This document shows, piece after piece, positions 8,881 through 16,120 of a stretch of 64,000 nucleotides of DNA (its first letter is position 1; each line of letters opens with the position of its first letter). The translations under genes and the position numbers were made by a program. The stretch comes from Flavobacteriaceae bacterium PS02336. Lineage in GTDB: Bacteria > Bacteroidota > Bacteroidia > Flavobacteriales > Flavobacteriaceae. Under the pieces are notes generated by a model that saw only the letters and a program-made list of their open reading frames with translations, did not search any database and was not told the origin of the DNA. Location: assembly GCA_029960065.1 (NCBI GenBank), contig JASCOF010000005.1, forward strand, positions 363,801-427,800, read 5' to 3'.

Positions 8881-9261
8881 ATGGAACAACAGAATGAAGC
8901 TAAAAAAAATACAGGAGGTAGACCCAAAAAGGCGATAAAGAGAGACCAATTAATGGCAATTAAATGTACACTCTACGAGCGTAATATAATTGAATCCAAA
9001 GCTAAAAAAGTAAATCTTACCGTTTCTGAATATCTTCGTGAAATTGGACTCAAAGCAAAGATTGATTATAGAAATAAAGCCCTTCCGAAAGAAATTCTAA
9101 GCTTTACCGGAGTGCTTAATCACATGGCAGCCAACCTTAATCAGATAGCCAAAAAGAGAAATAGCAATGACGAATTGAGTCCACTTGAACGAGCAGAATT
9201 AAAAGTACAGTCAGGTCAGGTTAAAGATCTTGCCGTCAAAATTAAAAACTTTATGTCATGA
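8881..9261 (+). CDS. mobC: MobC-family relaxosome accessory protein
   Basis: This 126-residue basic protein has the layout of Bacteroidota MobC/MobA accessory proteins: a Lys-rich N-terminus with GGRPKKAIKRDQ, a ribbon-helix-helix-like segment (IKCTLYERNIIESKAKKVNL), and a C-terminal helix with LNHMAANLNQIAKKRN, the hallmark stretch of the MobC family (PF05713). It binds the transfer origin and helps the relaxase nick. Its stop overlaps the start of the relaxase gene by 4 bases, so the two are coupled. The candidate oriT lies directly upstream. Confidence 0.85.
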   Translation: MEQQNEAKKNTGGRPKKAIKRDQLMAIKCTLYERNIIESKAKKVNLTVSEYLREIGLKAKIDYRNKALPKEILSFTGVLNHMAANLNQIAKKRNSNDELSPLERAELKVQSGQVKDLAVKIKNFMS

Positions 9262-10277
9262 TAGGTCGTGTAAGCATAGGCAGCTCGTTTTACCATTGTA
9301 TTAGCTACTGTTTGGAAGATAAAAGAGAATTGTCTGAAGAGAAAAAACTAGCACTTGCAATGCAAGACCGTTTGCAGCATAAAGACCGAGCAGAAGTATT
9401 AGAATATAATAATTGCTTCGGTAACAAGTATGAGCTTACACAGCAGTTTAAAGATGTAAGGAAATTAAGCAGGCGTGTTGAAAAACCAATGTTGCATCTT
9501 ACCCTACGTTTAGCTCCAAAAGAAATATTGACCAAAGAACAATTGAGAGAAGTTGGCAGAGAATGCGCCAAGGAGTTTGGTATTGCCGACCACCAATACA
9601 TCTGCGTACTGCATAAGGATACCAAAGAGCAGCATATTCATATTGCAGCCAATCGAGTAGGTTTTAATGGTAAGGTTGCCAATGATAGCAATAGCTATAA
9701 ACGCATGGCTGAACTTTGTCGTCGTCTTGAAAAGAAATATGATCTTCAAGAAGTATTAAGTCCAAGAGCATTCCTGTCTCCTAAAGATAGGTTATTGCCT
9801 CGGCATGACAGCAGGAAAGAAAAGCTAAAAGTAAATATCCAACAGACATTAAAGTATGCCAACTCTTATTTAGAATTTGAAAGACAAATGAAGGTTTTGG
9901 GGTATAAAGTTCTTAAAGGCAGGGGAATTTCTTTTATAGATGATAAAAAAGTAAAAATAAAAGGAAGCGAAGTTGGTTTTTCATTGATGAAAATTGAAAA
10001 GATATTACATCAGAACCAACAGTATGCCAGGAAAAATGTTGGTGAAGAAAAAAAACATGACAGAAATAGTCAGTCAATATCTAATTCTTTCAATACTGGA
10101 AAGCAAAACGAAGAAAAGCAAAACTATAACTTAGGCAGGACAGGAGAGGGATTTGTTAAAGAGATTTTAGGGTTTACAGGTCAGCTAATGAATTCTGAAT
10201 ATGAACCGGATTATATTGATCCTGAATTAATGAGAAGACTCCAAAAGAAAAAAAAGAGACCATCATTAAGGAGATAA
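9258..10277 (+). CDS. mobB: Relaxase / mobilization nuclease (MobB type)
   Basis: The 339-residue product is a relaxase of the PF03432 family. It nicks oriT and stays covalently bound to the transferred strand. Visible motifs are the N-terminal MIGRVSIGSSFYHCISYC with candidate catalytic Tyr12, the middle segment PMLHLTLRLAP, and the metal-binding His triad region KEQHIHIAANRV at about residue 127. The C-terminal third is basic and low in complexity, ending RLQKKKKRPSLRR. It overlaps mobC by 4 bases. Element 2 has a different mobilization pair in this slot. Confidence 0.88.
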   Translation: MIGRVSIGSSFYHCISYCLEDKRELSEEKKLALAMQDRLQHKDRAEVLEYNNCFGNKYELTQQFKDVRKLSRRVEKPMLHLTLRLAPKEILTKEQLREVGRECAKEFGIADHQYICVLHKDTKEQHIHIAANRVGFNGKVANDSNSYKRMAELCRRLEKKYDLQEVLSPRAFLSPKDRLLPRHDSRKEKLKVNIQQTLKYANSYLEFERQMKVLGYKVLKGRGISFIDDKKVKIKGSEVGFSLMKIEKILHQNQQYARKNVGEEKKHDRNSQSISNSFNTGKQNEEKQNYNLGRTGEGFVKEILGFTGQLMNSEYEPDYIDPELMRRLQKKKKRPSLRR

Positions 10278-10296
10278 TATTTTAAAAAACAGTAGT

Positions 10297-10836
10297 ATGG
10301 AAACAGATGCAAACAAAGAACATATAGAACGAGAGACATTACAATTAGTATTGGAGGAATTTGCCCAGGAACAGAAGACAAATAATCAGCATATTGAGAC
10401 GCTTATTATTGCCATAAATAACATAGGGAATAAAATCGATGTATCTATAAAGGAGCATAAACCCGGAAAAATTGTTTTGGAACCATTGGATATTAAACCA
10501 ATAGAGGCTATCCTGCAAAAAAGCTTCCTGGATATTAAATTTATGATTGGAAGGCAGCCGAAAAGTATCATAAGGAAATTTCAGATTTTGTTATTTCCGG
10601 AACAGGATGCAAAACTGTTTTACAAAATTGTTTTTGGAAGATGGTTTTTATGGCTTGCTATAATGATGGCCTTAAACAATCTTTACAGCTGGGGGATACA
10701 TTATAGTGATAATAGCAAAGAAATTGAAATGAGAGAAATTCAAAACAATAGGATAAGAAAAGCTTGGGAGTATATGTATATTAGTAGTGATAAAGAAACT
10801 AAAAAACTTATGAAAAAAGCGTATGAAATTCGATAG
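10297..10836 (+). CDS. Mobilization-associated membrane protein, unknown function
   Basis: This 179-residue product begins 19 bases after the relaxase gene and probably shares its transcript. The first 60 residues are an acidic, likely coiled-coil segment (ERETLQLVLEEFAQEQKTNN); one transmembrane helix is visible at about residues 114-130 (FGRWFLWLAIMMALNNLY); the tail is charged and helical. I recall short proteins with one membrane helix downstream of mob genes in Bacteroidota elements, but no function is known to me. It has no counterpart in element 2. Confidence 0.6.
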   Translation: METDANKEHIERETLQLVLEEFAQEQKTNNQHIETLIIAINNIGNKIDVSIKEHKPGKIVLEPLDIKPIEAILQKSFLDIKFMIGRQPKSIIRKFQILLFPEQDAKLFYKIVFGRWFLWLAIMMALNNLYSWGIHYSDNSKEIEMREIQNNRIRKAWEYMYISSDKETKKLMKKAYEIR

Positions 10837-10947
10837 AAAGTAAATAGTAGCACTAGAAAGCACAAATGTGTTCAGTTCGGCAACTTTTGCTCTTTTTTGC
10901 TTCTAAAGTGTAATGAAGTATATTAAAAAATAAAGCCACATTTGAAC

Positions 10948-10985
10948 ATGCCCCAAAAAGGTAGACACTATTTGGGGCATTTTTT
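10948..10985 (+). terminator. Terminator-like hairpin after the mobilization genes
   Basis: ATGCCCCAAA (10948-10957) pairs with TTTGGGGCAT (10971-10980), followed by TTTTT. It would end the mob transcript. The palindrome resembles IS ends, so a decayed IS terminus is an alternative. Confidence 0.6.
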
Positions 10986-11102
10986 ATGGAAAGGAAAGCA
11001 AAGTGAGTATGTTAGGTATCAAATTCTACAGTGTTCATGACGAGTCGTGTTTTTCTTGTCGCGGAATTTAACTATAATACAGTTTAATAAAGTTGGTTGC
11101 TA

Positions 11103-11567
11103 TTATATATATTTTTCGTAAACAGTGTACTTTGGCTTATAGTTAATTTTTTCAGGAAAGGTTTCATCATTAAAACTAAAGACCCTGGTTTCGAGTCTGT
11201 CCACTCCTTTACTTTTTAATCTGTCTTCCATATCCGACATAATTTGAGTCGCAACTCCCATCCGTTTATAATTCTTATCAACGGCAAGATAGAGTATCTC
11301 TCCAATTAAAGAATCCCTAAAGACAAAATTGTTTTTTACTACCGTTATTTTACTTAATGCAAAAGCAATGATTTCTTCATTATCTTCAGCGACAGTTATA
11401 ATTAGATTACTATTTTCCTTAAAAAAATTGTCAAATAAAACTAAATATCTTTCATCATTAATATTATTTTTAACATCTACGCTGTTTCTGTAATGTTTTG
11501 CATCTAGTTCTTTAAACAAAGGCAGTATAAATTTAACATCTAGGGACTGGGCTAATCTAATATTCAT
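11103..11567 (-). CDS. GNAT-family N-acetyltransferase in the export cluster
   Basis: Start chosen at the ATG 11567 (MNIRLAQSLDVKFI); a TTG five codons upstream is possible. The 154-residue protein is a single GNAT domain: an N-terminal strand-helix, a central IITVAEDNEEIIAFALSKI strand pair, the acetyl-CoA pyrophosphate loop YLAVDKNYKRMGVATQIM (about residues 91-108), and a C-terminal YKPKYTVYEKYI. GNAT enzymes move acetyl or longer acyl groups to amines. The start overlaps the end of the TolC-like gene by 11 bases, so it is co-transcribed with the export genes. Acylation of the exported peptide, or self-protection, would fit the context but is inference; it could also be unrelated cargo. 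Confidence 0.75.
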   Translation of the reverse strand: MNIRLAQSLDVKFILPLFKELDAKHYRNSVDVKNNINDERYLVLFDNFFKENSNLIITVAEDNEEIIAFALSKITVVKNNFVFRDSLIGEILYLAVDKNYKRMGVATQIMSDMEDRLKSKGVDRLETRVFSFNDETFPEKINYKPKYTVYEKYI

Positions 11568-12984
11568 CTTTGATAATTTCAAGTAAAGTTATTTCTTCAA
11601 GTTCCGATACCTTATTATAAATTTGCTCAGTTAAATTTATAATATCTATATTTGAGTTATAAGTTAATCTTTCAATATCAGAATATTCAGAATAGAGAAT
11701 TTTCTGAGCATAAAGTAATTTTTCCATTAGTTTTAATTTTTGTTTCAAAAGATCAGATCTTGTTTTTTCAATATTTAACGCATCGTACAAGTCTAAAATT
11801 TCCTGCCTCAAAAGATTAATTCTCTCAATGTTATCTATTTTATCCTGGTCAAGATTTAACATTTCTATCTCATATTTAGTCTTACTAATTTCAAATTCTG
11901 TTTTTCGCTTTCCAAAATCCATTAAGGGAAGGCTTAAAGAGATTGAAAAATTTTGACTCTGATTCGGATTTTGAAAAATATCTTGATATTGGTCTGCAGA
12001 ATTATTAAAACCAACACCTAAAGCTAAATTTGCAGAGTAGTATTTAATACTCTCAAGCTGTTTCATACTTTTCTCGAGACTTCGTAAGTTATTTGCTTCA
12101 ATGATTTTATGTATATCAAGATACCGCTCGATATATATATCTACATTTTGAATTTCGAAATTTAACCTAGGAATAGATAATTGATCGGATTGATTTAAAA
12201 AGTTAGTATTAAAAAAAGTATTTATTGCTTTTACCTTGAATGCTTCACTTTTTAATAAAAAGGACTGGTTTCTTTGAATATCTAAAAGTTTTAACTCAAC
12301 ATCAATTGAATCATATGCCATCTTTTTTCCTGCGACTATAAGACTACTTATGATCTTTTTGTATTTATTAGCAGATATTGATTCGGCATTTATAAGATTG
12401 ACCTGATTTTTAATTTTCACTAATTCGAAATAATGATTTATAGTTGTCTTCTTGATATCAATTTGCTTACGTAAATACAGTAAATTATTGTAATTATATC
12501 TCGCCTCCTGAATCTTATTATCCCATTTCATTTCATTAAAAAAGGTTAGTGATTGCGTAAAGTTTATGCCGAACCATGATGCTGAATAAGTTGTTGATCT
12601 TTGATCCCCGAACAAATCAAGGCGATTTAAAGAGTTTACAATAGAAATCTTTCCTCCAGTTAGTGGTATTTTTTGCGAGACAGCTAAATTAACCTTCGAG
12701 TTTGCGGAATTGGATTCTCTAAAAGCATAGCTTCCATCCGGCTGCATAACCTCCGAAATAGATCTGTTGTAGCTAGGAAGAGAAAAATTCAGTGAAAAAT
12801 CGGGTAAAAAACTTTTATTAAAAAGTTTTTGGTCAAAAGCATTTACAACTTTATATTTTTCATTTCTAATATTAGATAGTGACTTTTCCGACCTTCTGAT
12901 AAAACTGTCTATATTATAATTTTCCTGAGAATAAATATTATTAAGAACTAAACAAAAAAAACAAAAAAAAACTTTTTTAAACAT
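11557..12984 (-). CDS. TolC-family outer membrane channel protein
   Basis: Start chosen at ATG 12984, which puts a clear signal peptide first (MFKKVFFCFFCLVLNNIYSQ); the open frame continues upstream to 13050 without a signal-like sequence. The mature part of about 455 residues is a long coiled-coil/beta repeat protein in two halves, as in TolC/OEP: NFSLPSYNRSIS and NLAVSQKIPLTGGKI in the first half, and LALGVGFNNSADQYQD, SISLSLPLMDFGKRKTE in the second. It would be the outer-membrane exit of a type I secretion system together with the C39 ABC transporter and HlyD protein encoded divergently. It lies in a leftward operon behind the precursor gene. Confidence 0.85.
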   Translation of the reverse strand: MFKKVFFCFFCLVLNNIYSQENYNIDSFIRRSEKSLSNIRNEKYKVVNAFDQKLFNKSFLPDFSLNFSLPSYNRSISEVMQPDGSYAFRESNSANSKVNLAVSQKIPLTGGKISIVNSLNRLDLFGDQRSTTYSASWFGINFTQSLTFFNEMKWDNKIQEARYNYNNLLYLRKQIDIKKTTINHYFELVKIKNQVNLINAESISANKYKKIISSLIVAGKKMAYDSIDVELKLLDIQRNQSFLLKSEAFKVKAINTFFNTNFLNQSDQLSIPRLNFEIQNVDIYIERYLDIHKIIEANNLRSLEKSMKQLESIKYYSANLALGVGFNNSADQYQDIFQNPNQSQNFSISLSLPLMDFGKRKTEFEISKTKYEIEMLNLDQDKIDNIERINLLRQEILDLYDALNIEKTRSDLLKQKLKLMEKLLYAQKILYSEYSDIERLTYNSNIDIINLTEQIYNKVSELEEITLLEIIKDEY

Positions 12985-13120
12985 AATTAAAAAAAAAGGT
13001 AATAGATAATTGGTTGTGATTGGTAATGAAAAACTGAAAACTGGCACCAAATAGTAGGGCTTACAAGTTTAGAAAACTTGAAAGCCCTAATTTTTTATTT
13101 TTCTCCAATTTATTATAAAT

Positions 13121-13528
13121 CTAGCTGAAATAGATTGTAATCAATCTTGCAGCTACAAACATACCCCCACCAAATAGAGCAATCCCTACAACATATAATG
13201 AGTAATTATTTTTAAGCGGTTTTTCTTTTTGTAATTCGATGCCGTCAAATATAGGCTTTAGATATTTTTTTGTAAGTAAAATATAGCTAATAATAACACC
13301 TGCCATAAGTAAATACAATAATGGTCTATAATGTTTTAAGTGTAGATTAATTTTAAATACAGCCAAGAGAGTTACAAAAAATATGAGCAGAAACATAAAC
13401 AGAACAATTCCTATAATATTTCTAACACTGTAATAAGCAAATTTTTTAGATGTTTCTTCGTCTTTATTCTGATAGTAGAAATAATTATTTAGAAGTGTCT
13501 CGTAAAATAAAATCAATTTGGTTTTCAT
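13121..13528 (-). CDS. Small membrane protein beside the precursor, possible immunity protein
   Basis: This 135-residue protein has three strong hydrophobic helices (about residues 37-57, 69-87 and 110-132) and a Lys-rich loop between the second and third. No family is recognised. It lies 65 bases downstream of the precursor gene on the same strand and before the TolC-like gene, the usual place for an immunity protein in bacteriocin operons. A protein with three membrane helices would suit protection against a membrane-active peptide. The role is inferred from position only; an accessory transport function is equally possible. Confidence 0.6.
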   Translation of the reverse strand: MKTKLILFYETLLNNYFYYQNKDEETSKKFAYYSVRNIIGIVLFMFLLIFFVTLLAVFKINLHLKHYRPLLYLLMAGVIISYILLTKKYLKPIFDGIELQKEKPLKNNYSLYVVGIALFGGGMFVAARLITIYFS

Positions 13529-13593
13529 GGTAATCTGTATAATATATATGGATAATCTTGGGTTAATTTCTGTACTTAATGACAGCTGTTATA

Positions 13594-14331
13594 TTAATAA
13601 CCATAATCATAAGAGTACTCCGGCGCAGTAGCGGAAGAATTAGAATATGCAGTTCCCACTAATCCTACTATAACCGACATACCTCCTAGAACTATAGCTG
13701 AAGGAGGGAAAGCAATCGCTGCTACACCCAGCGCAAACGAAAGTGCATTAAGTGTATCTGCATCATCCCATGGATCATCTCCATTCACAGCGTCAGTAGC
13801 TGCTATCACAACTTCAACGCCTCCAATAGCTACTCCTGCAATACCAATCTTACCAACTGACGCAAATGATTTTGCAGTAAATCCAATTTCTTTTGTAATT
13901 GCTGATATACCATCTATAGCTGTTCCTGTAAATCCAGATGCTAATCCAACCGCGTTTATAGCTGTTCTTATTTTAGTTGTTACCTCATCAGTTTCATTCG
14001 CATCTGCATCACCTTCTGCGTAGTTAAGTAAGCTGTGCGCAGCGATTATATGACTAGAGTCATCTCCGTCGTAGCTTCCACCGCCACCACTGCCGCCACC
14101 ATAATAATCACCACCACCATTATCGTATCCACCACCTGAACCCCAATCAAATCCACCGCCAGAACCGCCAGAACCACCAGAACTTCCAGAACCTCCACCT
14201 CCAACTATTACTTCATTAAGTTCGCCTCCGTAATAGTCATAATCTTGAGTTTGTGAATTTGAACCTCCCCAAGCGCCATAAATGCTTTGTTGAACGTCCT
14301 TTGAAATTTCTGGAAAATTTAAGTTTTTCAT
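13594..14331 (-). CDS. Glycine-rich secreted precursor with double-glycine leader, bacteriocin-like
   Basis: The 245-residue product has three parts. Residues 1-23 look like a double-glycine leader (NFPEISKDVQQSIYGAWGG), expected to be cut by the C39 peptidase encoded at 16113. Residues 24-105 are dominated by Gly, Ser, Tyr and Asp (GSGGSGGGFDWGSGGGYDNG). Residues 110-235 are hydrophobic and small-residue rich with GxxxG-like spacing (GKIGIAGVAIGGVEVV, VLGGMSVIVGLVGTAY), able to form glycine-zipper helices. The gene heads a leftward operon with a membrane protein, TolC-like channel and GNAT enzyme. Glycine-zipper bacteriocins exported by C39 transporters are known (Cdz proteins of Caulobacter), but this protein is longer. 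Toxic activity is inferred. Confidence 0.7.
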   Translation of the reverse strand: MKNLNFPEISKDVQQSIYGAWGGSNSQTQDYDYYGGELNEVIVGGGGSGSSGGSGGSGGGFDWGSGGGYDNGGGDYYGGGSGGGGSYDGDDSSHIIAAHSLLNYAEGDADANETDEVTTKIRTAINAVGLASGFTGTAIDGISAITKEIGFTAKSFASVGKIGIAGVAIGGVEVVIAATDAVNGDDPWDDADTLNALSFALGVAAIAFPPSAIVLGGMSVIVGLVGTAYSNSSATAPEYSYDYGY

Positions 14332-14470
14332 AAGTTTAAATTTATATTAATATTAGGTTATTTTTAAGTAAAATTTCATAGGAAAAACACCTTTTTTTTC
14401 TTTCGTATTTGAATAAAATATGTGTATTATTGTACTTTTTTTGACAAATGTAAAAAAAATCATATATAAA

Positions 14471-14478
14471 CAAAGATA
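14471..14478 (-). promoter_or_regulatory. Candidate -7 element for the precursor operon (TATCTTTG, minus strand)
   Basis: CAAAGATA on the plus strand is TATCTTTG on the minus strand, a perfect fit to TAnnTTTG. It lies 140 bases before the precursor start, implying a long leader, in the 190-bp gap between the divergent operons. Confidence 0.4.
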
Positions 14479-14521
14479 AAAAGTCTATAATTTAAAAAAA
14501 CCTGTTTGTAGGTATCCCTGT

Positions 14522-16120
14522 ATGAAAATTGACCAAAAAATGATTGATGAAATCTTAGGTTTTCTCTCTAAATATTATTCAAACCAATACGCAAGTTTAG
14601 TGACTGGAAGTCATGTTGAAGGTACAAATAATGAATTCTCAGATATTGATGTAATTATTTTTACAAAAGATAGAAATAATGTCTTCAATGAAATGGTTCT
14701 GTACAAAAAATTAAAACTGCAAACTATAATAATTCCAGTTCAAAACCTGCAGGAGATCTTGTGGGTGGATTATATAACTGGACAAGGCACTTTCGTCAAT
14801 ATGATCTCCAAAGGTCACATCCTTTCTGATAAGTCAAATTTCTTAAAATCGCTGATTCCTCATACAAGGGAGTTGGAATTACTAGGAGCAAAACCTCTGT
14901 CTGATTATGAGAATTACATGGCAAGGGTAAAAATCACCTCGCTACTTTTTGATATAATGGGTGCAGACGAAATTGAGGAATTTTTATATACCATTATTAA
15001 CCTCCTCGATTTGATTACTCAATTTAAGCTTAAAGCAAATGGCAGTTGGTGTAGTGATGGGAAATATAGAATGAAATTAATCAAAGCTCTTGATGAAAAA
15101 TTTTATCAAAAGCTAACAGTAGCTGTATCTGAAGTTTATGGACATAAAAAGAAGGATAGCTTAATAAGTTTAACTAAAGATCTTTTAGAGCAGCACGGAG
15201 GACTTTTGCCTTATTATTCAAAAGCACACACTCTTTCAAGAGTTCCTGATGACTATTTAGTTATAGAGATAGAAACAAACTCAAATATTGAAGAAATAAA
15301 TTATACTATTCAGATTCTGGGAGAATTTATAGAAAGTATTAAACAATATAAAAAAATCAACTATTATTTTTTCTCCTCTAAATCTGTCGGTAAAAATAAA
15401 ATTGAGCAGAATGTATATATGGTTATTGATACTGACAAAAAATTCATAAATGATTCCCTGATTGACCAGCTTCAGTTTTTTACAGCTAATAAACATAGTA
15501 TTTCAAGATTGTTATTTCCATTTCAATACGATCCAGTTTATAGATTTTCAACTAAAAAAATATACGATAAGCTAACTCCTTTATTTTATAATATTTCAAA
15601 TATCATATCAAAAGAAAAAGGTCGATTTTTTAATGAGTCGTATCAAATTGAATTTGCTTTGCATTTTTTCAAGGAAATAAAAAGCTTATGGTTCGCAAAT
15701 CAGCCCAATTTGTTTTTACCATTCCTACAATATCTTTTTAACTGTTGGTTTATCTTTACATATGATGATGGGCTAAGTTTTAAAACAGAAGATTTACTGA
15801 ATAGCAAGAATAAAAACTTGAAAAAATTTGAAACTTTATACGTCAATCAAAAAGACCAAATACTAAGCAGTTATCAGTCTGTGAGCATTATTAATAAAGA
15901 GATTATTACACTATTGAAAAAAGTGAATCAGATTCGTGAAGTAAAGGACATCCCAATATATAAGGCTTATTTAGTTCCCCCTGATTTAAGTGGAATTGAA
16001 AAAAAGCGATGGAGCTTATACCGCGAGATAGTGTTTAAAACTTTTTCTATAATTTTCATTGACAATCGTCTAATTTCATATATACCCTTTGTTGTAAACA
16101 AACTAGAATCAAATGATTAA
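14522..16120 (+). CDS. Nucleotidyltransferase-like protein coupled to the C39 transporter
   Basis: This 532-residue protein has an N-terminal polymerase-beta-like nucleotidyltransferase signature: LVTGSHVEGTNNEFSDIDVI places Gly29-Ser30 and Asp41-x-Asp43 in the usual GS...DxD arrangement, with a possible third acidic residue in the following 60 residues. The remaining 430 residues are largely helical, contain an internal segment around YLVIEIETNSNIEEINYTIQ, and match nothing I recognise. The gene ends 8 bases inside the transporter gene, so both are translated together. It could modify the precursor (nucleotidylation), act as a regulator, or give self-protection; none is shown by the sequence. 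The tight coupling argues that it is part of the export system. Confidence 0.65.
   Translation: MKIDQKMIDEILGFLSKYYSNQYASLVTGSHVEGTNNEFSDIDVIIFTKDRNNVFNEMVLYKKLKLQTIIIPVQNLQEILWVDYITGQGTFVNMISKGHILSDKSNFLKSLIPHTRELELLGAKPLSDYENYMARVKITSLLFDIMGADEIEEFLYTIINLLDLITQFKLKANGSWCSDGKYRMKLIKALDEKFYQKLTVAVSEVYGHKKKDSLISLTKDLLEQHGGLLPYYSKAHTLSRVPDDYLVIEIETNSNIEEINYTIQILGEFIESIKQYKKINYYFFSSKSVGKNKIEQNVYMVIDTDKKFINDSLIDQLQFFTANKHSISRLLFPFQYDPVYRFSTKKIYDKLTPLFYNISNIISKEKGRFFNESYQIEFALHFFKEIKSLWFANQPNLFLPFLQYLFNCWFIFTYDDGLSFKTEDLLNSKNKNLKKFETLYVNQKDQILSSYQSVSIINKEIITLLKKVNQIREVKDIPIYKAYLVPPDLSGIEKKRWSLYREIVFKTFSIIFIDNRLISYIPFVVNKLESND

Noticed and set aside
10948..10985. Insertion sequence end
   Set aside because: The palindrome recalls IS termini, but no partner end or transposase piece is nearby; a terminator explains it more simply.
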